Positions 44,081-52,600 of a DNA stretch of 64,000 bases are shown here, one piece after another (the first letter of the stretch is position 1; every line of letters starts with the position of its first letter). Origin of the DNA: Halarchaeum grantii (lineage in GTDB: Archaea > Halobacteriota > Halobacteria > Halobacteriales > Halobacteriaceae). The stretch is from the NCBI RefSeq assembly GCF_014647455.2, contig NZ_BMPF01000003.1:434001-498000 (forward strand). The letters are read 5' to 3'. The translations under genes were made by a program, and so were the position numbers. Under the pieces are notes generated by a model. It was not told the origin of the DNA. It made no database searches and worked only from the letters and a program-made list of their open reading frames with translations.

Positions 44081-44914
44081 ATGCTCCCGTCTCACCCACC
44101 CATCGGCGTGAACAGAGTCCCCTCTCTCGGCCTCGGAACGTGGCAGAACACCGACACTGAACGCTGTGCGGAGAGCGTCCGGACCGCGCTCGAAGCGGGC
44201 TACCGGCACGTCGACACCGCGCAGTACTACGGCAACGAGGCGGCCGTCGGCCGCGGCATCGCCGCCGCCGACGTCGACCGGGAGGACGTGCTCGTCGCGA
44301 CGAAACTCCACCCCGAGCAGTCCGGCCTCGCCCGCGAGCAGGTCGTCGAAGGTGTCGAGGACAGCCTCGACCGCCTCGGCCTCGACACCATCGACCTCTG
44401 TTACGTCCACTGGCCGGTCGGGAACTACGACGCCGCAGAGACGCTCGCGGCGTTCGACGAGCTCAGGGACCGCGGCCGCATCGCGCACGTCGGCGTCTCC
44501 AACTTCGATACCGCGCTCCTCGAGGAGGCGATGGACGTCCTCGACGCGCCGCTGGTCGCCCATCAGGCCGAGACGCACCCCCTCCTCGCACAGGACGACC
44601 TCATCGAGCACGCGCAGGCGAACGACTACTACCACGTCGCGTACTCGCCGCTCGCGCGCGGCGAGGTCTTCGACTCGCCCGTCCTGACGGACATCGCGGA
44701 GGCGCGCGACGTCACTCCCGCGCAAGTCAGCCTCGCGTGGCTGCTCTCGAAGGAGAACGTCTGCGTCGTCCCGAAAGCCACCTCCGAACGGCACATCGCG
44801 GACAACCGCGCCGCGCTCGACCTCACGCTCACCGCCGACGAGATCGCGCGCATCGACGCCATCGAGCGCGAGGAGCGCCTCGTCGAGCGCGACGGCGCGC
44901 CCTGGCAGGACTGA
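44081..44914 (+). CDS. aldo/keto reductase (paralog 3)
   Basis: A 277-residue AKR with catalytic Asp (HVDTAQ), Tyr (QYYGNE), Lys (ATKLHPE) and His (YVHWP). It shares LAWLLSKENV and IDAIEREERLV with the proteins at 4325 and 38117. The ATG at 44081 is used; a GTG at 44108 closer to the family start is possible. Confidence 0.87.
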   Translation: MLPSHPPIGVNRVPSLGLGTWQNTDTERCAESVRTALEAGYRHVDTAQYYGNEAAVGRGIAAADVDREDVLVATKLHPEQSGLAREQVVEGVEDSLDRLGLDTIDLCYVHWPVGNYDAAETLAAFDELRDRGRIAHVGVSNFDTALLEEAMDVLDAPLVAHQAETHPLLAQDDLIEHAQANDYYHVAYSPLARGEVFDSPVLTDIAEARDVTPAQVSLAWLLSKENVCVVPKATSERHIADNRAALDLTLTADEIARIDAIEREERLVERDGAPWQD

Positions 44915-44938
44915 CCCCGGCGAGCGCCCTCCGTCCCC

Positions 44939-45874
44939 GTGTTCCCCTCCGCTCACCCGTCCGCCACCGCCGGCCTCGCCGTCCGCGCGTGGGGCATCAC
45001 GCTCGGCCTCTGCGCGTGCTCGCTCCTCGGCGCCGCCGCCGTCGCCGCCACCGGCGCGCCCCTCCTCGCAGTCGTCGGTGGCGTCGGCGGCCTCTGCGTG
45101 CTCGCCGTCGCCGCCGCGCGCTCCGGCGGCCGCTTCGCGTTCGACGCCGGCCACGCGCGCCCGCTCCGCGCCGACGAACTCCGCGCGGTCCGCCGCGCCG
45201 CCCGCGACGTCGCCGAGCGCGCCGGCCGCCCCGTCCCCCGCCTCGTCGTGATGGAGATGGACGCCCCCGGCGCGGTCGTCGGCTACGACGACGGCCGGCC
45301 GGTCGTCGCCGTCGACCCGCTGCTCCCGCGCGTCGTCGGCGAGCCCGGCCTCCGCGCGCTCCTCGCGCACGAACTCGGCCACCTCGGGAACGACCTCTAC
45401 ACGGACGCCCTCCGCCAGTACACGCCGCAGACGCTCGGTTTCTGCGCGCTCTGGCTCGGCGGCCTCGCCGGGCGCGGGCCCGTGCCCGCGACGCTCGGTA
45501 CGCTCTGCTTCCTCGCGCTCTCCTTCTCGGAGGCGCGTCTCGCGCGCTGGCCGCGCTACGCCCTCGGCGGCGGCGTCGAACTCCTCGCGCTCGCCGCGAG
45601 TCGGTACGCGAACCGCTGCGAGGAGTACCGCGCGGACGCCGCCGCCGCGTCGCTCGTGGACGCCGCGACGCTCGCGGACGCCCTCTACCGGGTCGCCGCC
45701 GTCGCCACCGGCGAGAACCTCGAGGACGTCGCGGGGCCGGTCCCGTGGAACGCCGACCGCTCGCTGCGCTTCGCGTGCTTCGCCACCCACCCGAGCGTCG
45801 AGTCGCGCGTCGAGCGCCTCGGCTGCGAGATCCCGGCGTGGGCGCGGCCGTACGAGCCACACCGCGACGCGTGA
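44939..45874 (+). CDS. M48 (HtpX-like) membrane zinc metalloprotease
   Basis: A 311-residue protease for membrane protein quality control. Two N-terminal helices lie at about 16-37 and 40-60. The zinc motif HELGH (LLAHELGHLGND) is near 144-148, a third zinc ligand Glu lies in CEEYRADAA near 226, and two further hydrophobic segments lie between. GTG start, 24 bases after the aldo/keto reductase. Confidence 0.84.
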   Translation: MFPSAHPSATAGLAVRAWGITLGLCACSLLGAAAVAATGAPLLAVVGGVGGLCVLAVAAARSGGRFAFDAGHARPLRADELRAVRRAARDVAERAGRPVPRLVVMEMDAPGAVVGYDDGRPVVAVDPLLPRVVGEPGLRALLAHELGHLGNDLYTDALRQYTPQTLGFCALWLGGLAGRGPVPATLGTLCFLALSFSEARLARWPRYALGGGVELLALAASRYANRCEEYRADAAAASLVDAATLADALYRVAAVATGENLEDVAGPVPWNADRSLRFACFATHPSVESRVERLGCEIPAWARPYEPHRDA

Positions 45875-46041
45875 GGCGGCGCGGGGCGACGCGGTGGCGC
45901 GCTCGCGTCCCGCCGTCCTCCGCTCGCCGTCTCGTTCGCCCTGCCCACGGGCGAGTGACGCGGGGAGGCTGCGCCATTCACGCGGCCGCACGGCGTCGCA
46001 CAACGCACGCCTTACCCGTCGCCCGTCCCTATCCGTGGCCG

Positions 46042-46497
46042 ATGAAGGTCGTCGGAATCGTCGGGCCGAGCGACGCCGGGAAGACCACGCTCGTCGAGCG
46101 CCTCGTGCCCGCGCTCGCCGAACACGGGCCGGTCGGGACGGTGAAGTCCATCCACCACGACGTCGAACTCGACGAGGCCGGAAAGGACACCCACCGCCAC
46201 CGGACGGCGGGTGCCGAGCGCGTCGTCGGCGTCACGCCGTCGCTCACCGCGACGTTCCGGTCGGTCGGGAAGGACGACGGCGGCGAGGGGGAGGCGCTCG
46301 CACGCGCACTCGACGAGTTCGACGACGCGGCGTTCGTCCTCGTCGAGGGGTTCGCGGACTCACCCCACCCGAAGATCGCGGTCGGCGACGTGGCCGAGGA
46401 CGCGCTCGGCGGCCGCGTTCTCGCGCGCGTCACCGACGGCGAATCGGCGGACGTCGCGGCACTCGTCGCGGCAGTCCGGGCGCTCGAGGACGCGTGA
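46042..46497 (+). CDS. mobB: molybdopterin-guanine dinucleotide biosynthesis protein MobB
   Basis: A 151-residue P-loop GTP-binding protein that assists MobA in attaching GMP to molybdopterin. P-loop GPSDAGKT is at 8-15. The family segment VGTVKSIHHDVELDEAGKDTH with TAGAERVV follows, then LVEGFADSPHPKI. A TATA-like CTTACC near 46011-46016 gives leaderless spacing. Confidence 0.88.
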   Translation: MKVVGIVGPSDAGKTTLVERLVPALAEHGPVGTVKSIHHDVELDEAGKDTHRHRTAGAERVVGVTPSLTATFRSVGKDDGGEGEALARALDEFDDAAFVLVEGFADSPHPKIAVGDVAEDALGGRVLARVTDGESADVAALVAAVRALEDA

Positions 46498-46588
46498 GGC
46501 GCGTTCGAACCCTCTCGGTTCGAGGCAACGCTCGCCGCACGGCAGCGAGACGGTGCGCTCAAGGCGCTCGACGCGCTTCCCACTCCTA

Positions 46589-47275
46589 ATGCTTCCCGAC
46601 CTCCTCGATGGTCTCGTCGCCGACCCGTTCGCGGTGCTGAACGCGGTCGGTCTCGTCGCGTTCGCGCTCGTCGGCGCGACGAAGGCGATCCGCGAGGAGT
46701 TCGACCTCTTCGGCGTGACCGTCGTCGGCCTCGGGACGGCGTTCGCAGGCGGCGCGACCCGCGACATCCTCGTCGGCCGCGTCCCGCTCGCGCTCCAGTC
46801 CTTCGGCGAAATCTCGCTGGGCCTGCTCGGCGTCGCGCTCGCCATCGCGCTCAGCGTCACCTTCGACGACGCCGACGAGCACCCGGTGGCGGTCGCCTCC
46901 GACGCCGCCGGTCTCGCGGCGTTCGCGACTGCGGGCGCCATCGTCGCCACCGACGTCGGCGTCTCCGGCTTCGGCGTCGTCGCCATCGCCGTCATCAACG
47001 CCTGCGGGGGCGGCGCGTTCGCGGACATCCTCCTCGACCGCTCGCCGTTCATCCTCGTCGAGGACTTCTACGCGAGCTGTACGGTCCTCGGCGGCCTCAC
47101 CTACTGGCTCGTCGACGTCGGCGCGTTCGCCGGCGTCGTCGGGAGCGCGGCGGGCACCGCCGCCGCGTGCTGTGCCGCCGTCACCATCGGCGCGCGCTTC
47201 GTCGGCGTCTACTTCGGCTGGCGCCTCCCGACCGCGCAGTCGCTCGCCGTCCACACGAGTCGCGGCGAGCGCTGA
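46589..47275 (+). CDS. TRIC/UPF0126 (YicG-like) membrane channel protein
   Basis: A 228-residue membrane protein with two repeats of three helices plus one, the plan of prokaryotic TRIC cation channels. The glycine motifs are FAGGATRDILVGR in repeat 1 and NACGGGAFADILLDR in repeat 2. Its physiological substrate is unknown. Confidence 0.83.
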   Translation: MLPDLLDGLVADPFAVLNAVGLVAFALVGATKAIREEFDLFGVTVVGLGTAFAGGATRDILVGRVPLALQSFGEISLGLLGVALAIALSVTFDDADEHPVAVASDAAGLAAFATAGAIVATDVGVSGFGVVAIAVINACGGGAFADILLDRSPFILVEDFYASCTVLGGLTYWLVDVGAFAGVVGSAAGTAAACCAAVTIGARFVGVYFGWRLPTAQSLAVHTSRGER

Positions 47276-47278
47276 CGC

Positions 47279-47308
47279 CGCGAACAACAGCGGACACGGT
47301 GGTGTGGT
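47279..47308 (+). repeat. isolated origin A-type repeat, left copy
   Basis: Contains ACAGCGGACACGGTGGTGTG, a match to the boxes around cdc6 gene 1 some 45 kb away. It matches the copy at 49046-49075 in 25 of 30 positions and lies just beyond the 3' end of the Bat-type regulator gene. Confidence 0.5.
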
Positions 47309-47343
47309 GTGGCACGCGACCGCCCGCGATCGTCACGGCGGGC

Positions 47344-48972
47344 CTACGCGTCGTCGAGGAGGCGACCGAAGACCTTCCGCTGGACGGCCCGGAGGTGCTG
47401 TGAGAACGTCGGCGGCGAGACGCCGAGCGCCTCCGCGACCGCCGACCCGCTCGTCTCGCGCGGCCACTCGAAATAGCCCATGAAGTACGCCGACTCGACG
47501 GCGGTGCGCTGGCGCTCCGTGAGCGCCTCCGACCAGACCGCGTGCAGGCGCTCCAGCGAGTCGTCGTGCGCGGGCACGCGACGCTGCGCGATGGGCTCCG
47601 CGTCGCCGTCGACCGCCCGAATCGTCTCGACGACGCGGCGTACCGCCGACTCCTCCGGGAGGTGGACGGTCATGTCGAGGTCGCGCCCGTCGACGACGAC
47701 CGACGCTATCGCGCCGCCCAGCGACGCCACCTCCGACATCACCGGCACGTCGCTCACGCGGAGTTCGAAGCGAACGCCGTCCGGTTGCTCGCTCACCACC
47801 GAGACCTCGTCCCACTCGTCGACGGCCGCCGTCATCGCGTCGACCGCCTCCACCGAGCGCTCGTCGGCGACGCCGTAGATGCGGAACGCGTCGTCGCGTA
47901 CCGGAATCGCGCGCTCGAGCGTGATCGTTCCGTCCGGGTCCTCCGCGTCGTCGAGCGAGCGCACCGCGTCGTGCAGGCGGAACTCGAGCTCCACGACCGT
48001 CTCGCTCACGAGCGCGCGCTTGCGCTCCGCGGCCGCGATCGCGTGCCCGACGACGCGGCCGAGGCGGGCGACGATTCCGCGCTCCGCCGCCCCGAACGCG
48101 TCCTCGCGGTCCGCGTAGACCACGAGAACGCCGTACGTCGTCTCCCCGTTGACGACCGGAATCGCGGCCGCCTCCGCCGCCGATGCGACGGCCTCCGCCT
48201 CCGCGAGCGCGTGCTCCCGGGTCGTCCGTATCTCGCCCGCCTCGAGCGCGCGCCCGCTCAGCGAGTCGGCCCCGTCCGACGCCCCCGAGAGCGCGACGGC
48301 GTCGGGCGTCGCGTCCCCGCCCGCGTCCGCACGCACCGACACCGTCTCCGAGCGCGGTTCCGGCGCGCCCAGCCACGCGCACTCGTAGCACTCCGAGGCG
48401 GCGAGGCGCTCGCAGGCCGCGCGCTCGACCTCCCGACGGGTCGCGCGCTCGATGACGGCCGCCGTCACCTCGTGCACCGCGTCGTGGAACCGGTTCACGT
48501 CGCCGTCACGCGGTCGACTCCGCTGCGACTCGTCGTCCGACGCCCCCGCCCGCTCGTCGCCGTCGTCGGGGACCTCGGCGACGACGACGCCCGCACCGTC
48601 CGCCGCCACCGGCGTGACGCGCAGCGTTCGCGCGACTCGCGTCCCCGCCGCGTCTCGCACCGTCGCGTCGAGGGTGCGGGTGGCATCCCGGTTGGTGACG
48701 CGGGCGTCGGCCGCCGCGTCGAGGTGGTCGCGAACGCGCGCGGCGTCGCGCTCGCCGAGCAGCGTCGCGAGCGACGACCCGGCGAGGGCGCCCGCCTCGT
48801 AGCCCAGTCGCTCGCGGGCGACGTCGTTCACCGCGAGCACCGCCCCCGACGCGTCGACGTGGTAGACGCCGTCGTCGAACAGCGCCGAGAGCGCACGCGC
48901 GCGGCCGTCCAGCACGTCGCGGTCCGCCGGCGCCCGAAACCGCGTGCCGGCGCCGTCTCCGTCTTCGGTCAT
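47344..48972 (-). CDS. Bat-type transcription regulator (PAS, GAF, HTH-10)
   Basis: A 542-residue haloarchaeal regulator. A PAS domain lies near 25-135 (ALFDDGVYHVDASGAVLAVNDVARERLGY), a GAF domain near 165-315 and a Bat/HoxA-like region from 330. The C-terminal HTH-10 ends it (LTERQRTAVESAYFMGYFEWPRE). It could sense light, redox or oxygen like Bat. The GAF part has two cysteines (SECYECAW). A minus-strand TATA-like GATTTATTC about 29 bases before 48972 supports this start. Origin A-type repeats flank the gene. Confidence 0.86.
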   Translation of the reverse strand: MTEDGDGAGTRFRAPADRDVLDGRARALSALFDDGVYHVDASGAVLAVNDVARERLGYEAGALAGSSLATLLGERDAARVRDHLDAAADARVTNRDATRTLDATVRDAAGTRVARTLRVTPVAADGAGVVVAEVPDDGDERAGASDDESQRSRPRDGDVNRFHDAVHEVTAAVIERATRREVERAACERLAASECYECAWLGAPEPRSETVSVRADAGGDATPDAVALSGASDGADSLSGRALEAGEIRTTREHALAEAEAVASAAEAAAIPVVNGETTYGVLVVYADREDAFGAAERGIVARLGRVVGHAIAAAERKRALVSETVVELEFRLHDAVRSLDDAEDPDGTITLERAIPVRDDAFRIYGVADERSVEAVDAMTAAVDEWDEVSVVSEQPDGVRFELRVSDVPVMSEVASLGGAIASVVVDGRDLDMTVHLPEESAVRRVVETIRAVDGDAEPIAQRRVPAHDDSLERLHAVWSEALTERQRTAVESAYFMGYFEWPRETSGSAVAEALGVSPPTFSQHLRAVQRKVFGRLLDDA

Positions 48973-49045
48973 CGAGTAGTGGATTCGGGTGGCCGCGAAT
49001 AAATCCCCCGTCGGCGTCACCGCGTCCCGCGCGCCGCGTGCGACG

Positions 49046-49075
49046 CGCGAACAACGGCGGATACGGCGGTGTCGG
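49046..49075 (+). repeat. isolated origin A-type repeat, right copy
   Basis: Contains ACGGCGGATACGGCGGTGTC, a diverged copy of the origin A box. It is a direct repeat of 47279-47308, on the other side of the Bat-type regulator gene. Confidence 0.45.
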
Positions 49076-49163
49076 TCGGTGAAACGACCGCCACGCCTAT
49101 TCGCGCCGCCGTCGTCGGTGTGCGTATGCACGCGTCGCCGTCGCGTCCCGTGGGTGTCGGGCG

Positions 49164-49541
49164 GTGAGTCTCGCCATCACGCACTTCGCGTTCGGCGCGC
49201 TCTGTGCGACCCTCCTCCTCGCCTACCTCCCGGTGCGGACGCGCTACGGCTTCCCGCTCGTCGTCGGGAGCGGCGTCTGGGCGATGCTCCCGGACTTCTG
49301 GCACGTCGCCCCCACGGCCGGCACGCTCTTTCGCACCGTCGGCCACTCCGTCCTCGGGAACGTCTTCTGGCTCCACCCGCTCCTCGACGCCGCCGACCCC
49401 GAGGACACCCACTTCCTCGGCGCCGTCATGGTCGGCGTCTACTTCCTCGTCAGCCTCGTTCACGCCGAGCGACGCCGCGACGCGCCCGTCTTCGCCGTCG
49501 AGTGGGAGCGTCTGCCGCGCGCGCTCAGGCGTCGCCGCTGA
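49164..49541 (+). CDS. small membrane protein, possibly DUF457-like
   Basis: A 125-residue protein with GTG start. Three hydrophobic segments carry spaced His/Asp residues (ITHFAFGAL, LPDFWHVAP, VGHSVLGNVFWLHP), a pattern like the DUF457 protein at 42226 but shorter. The C-terminus is basic. A TATA-like GCCTATTCG near 49096-49104 would give a leader of about 37 bases. Its function is unknown. Confidence 0.62.
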   Translation: MSLAITHFAFGALCATLLLAYLPVRTRYGFPLVVGSGVWAMLPDFWHVAPTAGTLFRTVGHSVLGNVFWLHPLLDAADPEDTHFLGAVMVGVYFLVSLVHAERRRDAPVFAVEWERLPRALRRRR

Positions 49542-49619
49542 CGACGGCCGCGACGGCGGGCGACGGATCGCCGGTGGTCTCTTGGCTCGCGAACACAACT
49601 CCGTCGACACGTCACACGG

Positions 49620-49635
49620 TTTAGGCCGGCCTAAA
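49620..49635. promoter_or_regulatory. iron box 1 (DtxR/IdeR/SirR-type operator)
   Basis: TTTAGGCCGGCCTAAA is a perfect 16-base palindrome. It matches the iron-box form TTAGG...CCTAA recognised by DtxR-family repressors such as haloarchaeal Idr proteins. It lies directly upstream of a TATA-like box for the siderophore operon. Confidence 0.75.
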
Positions 49636-49642
49636 ATCCGGT

Positions 49643-49649
49643 AGATTTA
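49643..49649 (+). promoter_or_regulatory. TATA-like box of the siderophore operon
   Basis: AGATTTA sits between the two iron boxes, centred about 32 bases before the ATG at 49678. Repressor on either box would block TBP or TFB. Confidence 0.5.
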
Positions 49650-49654
49650 CCTTC

Positions 49655-49670
49655 TTTAGGTTAGCCTAAA
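49655..49670. promoter_or_regulatory. iron box 2 (DtxR/IdeR/SirR-type operator)
   Basis: TTTAGGTTAGCCTAAA is a near-perfect palindrome very close to the bacterial iron-box consensus TTAGGTTAGSCTAACC. It covers the region just before the expected transcription start. Confidence 0.78.
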
Positions 49671-49677
49671 ACAACGC

Positions 49678-49758
49678 ATGCTCCGACGGCGACCCCGACT
49701 CGGACGGACCGCCCCGCCCGGACGAACGCGCTCTCGTCAACCCGAGGTGCCCACATGA
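49678..49758 (+). CDS. possible 26-codon basic leader ORF before dat
   Basis: ATG at 49678 is the first start codon after the TATA-like box and could be leaderless. The product (MLRRRPRLGRTAPPG...) has eight arginines and no acidic residue except one Glu, unlike local proteins. Its stop overlaps the dat start as ATGA, and a GAGGTG lies six bases before the dat ATG. The layout suits coupling or attenuation. Translation is unproven. Confidence 0.35.
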   Translation: MLRRRPRLGRTAPPGRTRSRQPEVPT

Positions 49759-51125
49759 GCTATCGCGACGCGAGCAACGACGCGCTGCTCGCCCAGCAGG
49801 CCGAGCGCGAGTCGAACGCGCGCACCTACCCGCGCCACCTCCCGCTCGCCATCGCCGAAGCCGGCGGCGTCACCGTCACCGACATGGACGGGAACGAGTA
49901 CTACGACTGCCTCGCCGGCGCGGGCACCCTCGCCCTCGGCCACAACCACCCCGCGCCAACCGAAGCCATGACGCGCGTCCTCGACGACGAGCGCGCCATC
50001 CACACCCTCGACATCACCGCGCCTGCGAAGGAGCGCTTCGTCGACACGCTCCTGTCGAGTCTCCCCGACGAGTTCGCCGAGAACGCGAAAGTCCAGTTCT
50101 GCAGTCCCGCCGGCACCGACGCCGTCGAGGCCGCCCTCAAACTCGTCAAGGCCGCCACCGGGAACCGGTCGATACTCGGCTTTCAGGGCGCCTACCACGG
50201 CATGACCGCCGGCGCGCTCTCCCTCCTCGGCGATGCCGAGACGAAGGACGTCCCCGGCGTCCTCGCCGACGTCCACCACCTCCCCTTCCCCGACGACTAC
50301 CGCCCGCCGTTCGGCGTCGGCGGCGACGACGGCCACCGCCTCGCCAGCACCTACGTCGAGAACCTCCTCGCCGACCCCAAGAGCGGCATCACCGACCCCG
50401 CCGGCGTGATACTCGAACCCGTGCAGGGCGAGGGCGGCGCGAACCCCGCACCCGACGCGTGGCTCCGCGAGATACGGCGCATCACCCGCGAGCACGACGT
50501 CCCCCTCGTCCTCGACGAAGTCCAGACCGGGCTCGGGCGTACCGGCGAGACGTACGCCTTCGAGCACGCCGGTATCGTCCCCGATGTCCTCGTGCTCTCG
50601 AAGGCTATCGGCGGCGGCCTCCCGCTCTCCGTCGTCGTCTACGACGACGCCCTCGACGAGTGGGGTCCCGGCGCGCACGCCGGCACCTTCCGGGGCAACC
50701 AACTCGCGATGGCCGCCGGCGACGCCACCATCGACTACGTCCTCGAAAACGACCTCGACGCGCACGCCGCCGAGATGGGTGCGCGCCTCCGCGACCACCT
50801 CGAGGGCGTCGCCCACCTCGACGCCGTCGGCGACGTTCGTGGACGCGGCCTCATGCTCGGCGTCGAGTTCGTCGACCCCGACGCCCCGTGGCCGGGCGCC
50901 GGTCCGCACGCCCCCGACGGCGACCTCGCCGCCGCCGTTCAGGCGGCGTGTTTCGAGCGCGGCCTCATCGTCGAACTCGGCGGCCGCGAGAGCGCCACCG
51001 CGCGCTTCCTCCCGCCGCTCGTCGTCACGCGCGAACAGGTCGACGACATCGCGGCCATCTTCGTCGACGCCGTCCGCGACGCCGTCGCCGCCGACGACTC
51101 GCTCACGCCCGAGGTGTCGCCGTGA
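49755..51125 (+). CDS. dat: diaminobutyrate-2-oxoglutarate aminotransferase
   Basis: A 456-residue class III PLP aminotransferase that makes L-2,4-diaminobutyrate from aspartate semialdehyde with glutamate as donor. FCSPAGTDAVEAALKLVK, YHGMTAGALSL, DEVQTGLGRTG and the PLP-lysine segment LSKAIGGGLPLS near 281 are clear. It is first in a six-gene operon. The stop overlaps the next GTG start. Confidence 0.9.
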   Translation: MSYRDASNDALLAQQAERESNARTYPRHLPLAIAEAGGVTVTDMDGNEYYDCLAGAGTLALGHNHPAPTEAMTRVLDDERAIHTLDITAPAKERFVDTLLSSLPDEFAENAKVQFCSPAGTDAVEAALKLVKAATGNRSILGFQGAYHGMTAGALSLLGDAETKDVPGVLADVHHLPFPDDYRPPFGVGGDDGHRLASTYVENLLADPKSGITDPAGVILEPVQGEGGANPAPDAWLREIRRITREHDVPLVLDEVQTGLGRTGETYAFEHAGIVPDVLVLSKAIGGGLPLSVVVYDDALDEWGPGAHAGTFRGNQLAMAAGDATIDYVLENDLDAHAAEMGARLRDHLEGVAHLDAVGDVRGRGLMLGVEFVDPDAPWPGAGPHAPDGDLAAAVQAACFERGLIVELGGRESATARFLPPLVVTREQVDDIAAIFVDAVRDAVAADDSLTPEVSP

Positions 51126-52600
51126 GCGCCGACGGTCTCTTCCTCGACGCCGACCTCGGCGAGAAGGCCTACCGGAGTGCGATGGCGCACGCCGTCGACG
51201 CCGTCCTCGACGCCCGCGACGACGAGCCCTACTCGGGCGCCACTCCGGACGCTCTCGCCGCCGAACTCGACGCGCCCGTCCTCCCCGAGGACGGCGTCGG
51301 CCTCTCGAACGCCATCGAGGACGTCGCGGGCGACGTGCTCGCGCACTCCGTCGACACCTCCCATCCCCGGACGGCCGCGCACCTCCAGTGCCCGCCCATG
51401 ATACCCGCGCTCGCCGCCGAGGCGATGCTCACGGCGACCAACCAGTCGCTCGACTCCTTCGATCAGGCACCCGCCGCCACCGTCCTCGAGGGGCGCGTCG
51501 TCAGCGCGCTCGCCGACCTCTTCGACCTCCCCTCGGACGCGGACGGCGTCTTCACGAGCGGCGCCACGCAGTCGAACTTCCAGGCGCTCCTCCTCGCGCG
51601 CGACCGCTCCCTCGCCGAGCACCTCGAATACGACGTCCAGCGCGACGGCCTCCCCGCCGCGGCGCGCGACCTGCGCGTCGTCGTCTCGGAGGAAGCGCAC
51701 TTTACCACCGAGCAGGCCGCCCACTTCCTCGGCCTCGGCGAGGACGCCGTCGTCGCCGTCGAGACCGACGCCGACCACCGGATGGACGCCGACGCGCTCG
51801 CCGCGACGCTCGACCACCTCGACCGTGAGGGACGCGAGGTGTTCGCCGTCGTCGGCACCGCGGGCACGACGGACTTCGGCGCCATCGACCCGCTCGACGC
51901 GCTCGCCGACGCCGCCGCCGAACACGACGCGTGGTTCCACGTGGACGCGGCCTACGGCGGCGCGCTCGCGCTCACGGACGAATCCGACCGCCTCGCCGGC
52001 ATCGAGCGCGCGGACTCGCTCGCCGTCGACTTCCACAAGCTCTTCTTCCAGCCCATCAGCTGCGGCGCGTTCCTCGTCCGCGACGGCGCGGCGTTCCGCC
52101 GGATGGCGCGCACCGCCGCCTACCTCAACCCCGAGGCGCACGCGGAGCGCGGCGTCCCGAACCTCGTCGGCAAGTCCACGCAGACGACGCGGCGCTTCGA
52201 CGCGCTCAAACCCTACCTCACCTTCCGCGCCGTCGGCCGCGAACGCCTCGGCGCGCTCGTCGACGCGACGCTCGCGCTCGCCGACCGGACGGCCGCGCTC
52301 CTCGCCGACGCCGACGACTTCGAACTCCTCGCCGACCCCTCGCTCACCACCGTCCTCTTCCGGTATCGGCCGCGCGAGCGCATGCCCGACGCGGCCGTGA
52401 GCGACCTGAACGCCGCCGTCCGAGAGGCGCTGCTCGCGGACGGTACGGCGCTCGTCGCGCGCACCGACGTCGCCGGCGTCACCAGCCTGAAGCTCACCCT
52501 CCTGAACCCGACGGCGACGCTCGACGACGTCGCCGAGACGCTCGACGCGATTCGGGCCGTCGCCGCCGACGTCGAGGCGGCCGGGGAGGTGTCCCCGTGA
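51122..52600 (+). CDS. ddc: L-2,4-diaminobutyrate decarboxylase
   Basis: A 492-residue group II PLP decarboxylase that makes 1,3-diaminopropane. HVDAAYGGAL and the PLP-lysine motif VDFHKLFFQP near 305 are present. GTG start overlaps dat (GTGA) and a GAGGTG lies upstream. Dat and Ddc together supply the diamine arm of the siderophore. Confidence 0.9.
   Translation: MSADGLFLDADLGEKAYRSAMAHAVDAVLDARDDEPYSGATPDALAAELDAPVLPEDGVGLSNAIEDVAGDVLAHSVDTSHPRTAAHLQCPPMIPALAAEAMLTATNQSLDSFDQAPAATVLEGRVVSALADLFDLPSDADGVFTSGATQSNFQALLLARDRSLAEHLEYDVQRDGLPAAARDLRVVVSEEAHFTTEQAAHFLGLGEDAVVAVETDADHRMDADALAATLDHLDREGREVFAVVGTAGTTDFGAIDPLDALADAAAEHDAWFHVDAAYGGALALTDESDRLAGIERADSLAVDFHKLFFQPISCGAFLVRDGAAFRRMARTAAYLNPEAHAERGVPNLVGKSTQTTRRFDALKPYLTFRAVGRERLGALVDATLALADRTAALLADADDFELLADPSLTTVLFRYRPRERMPDAAVSDLNAAVREALLADGTALVARTDVAGVTSLKLTLLNPTATLDDVAETLDAIRAVAADVEAAGEVSP

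Noticed and set aside
49542-49619. Transcription terminator after the gene ending at 49541
   Set aside because: No T-run or stable hairpin stands out before the iron boxes.
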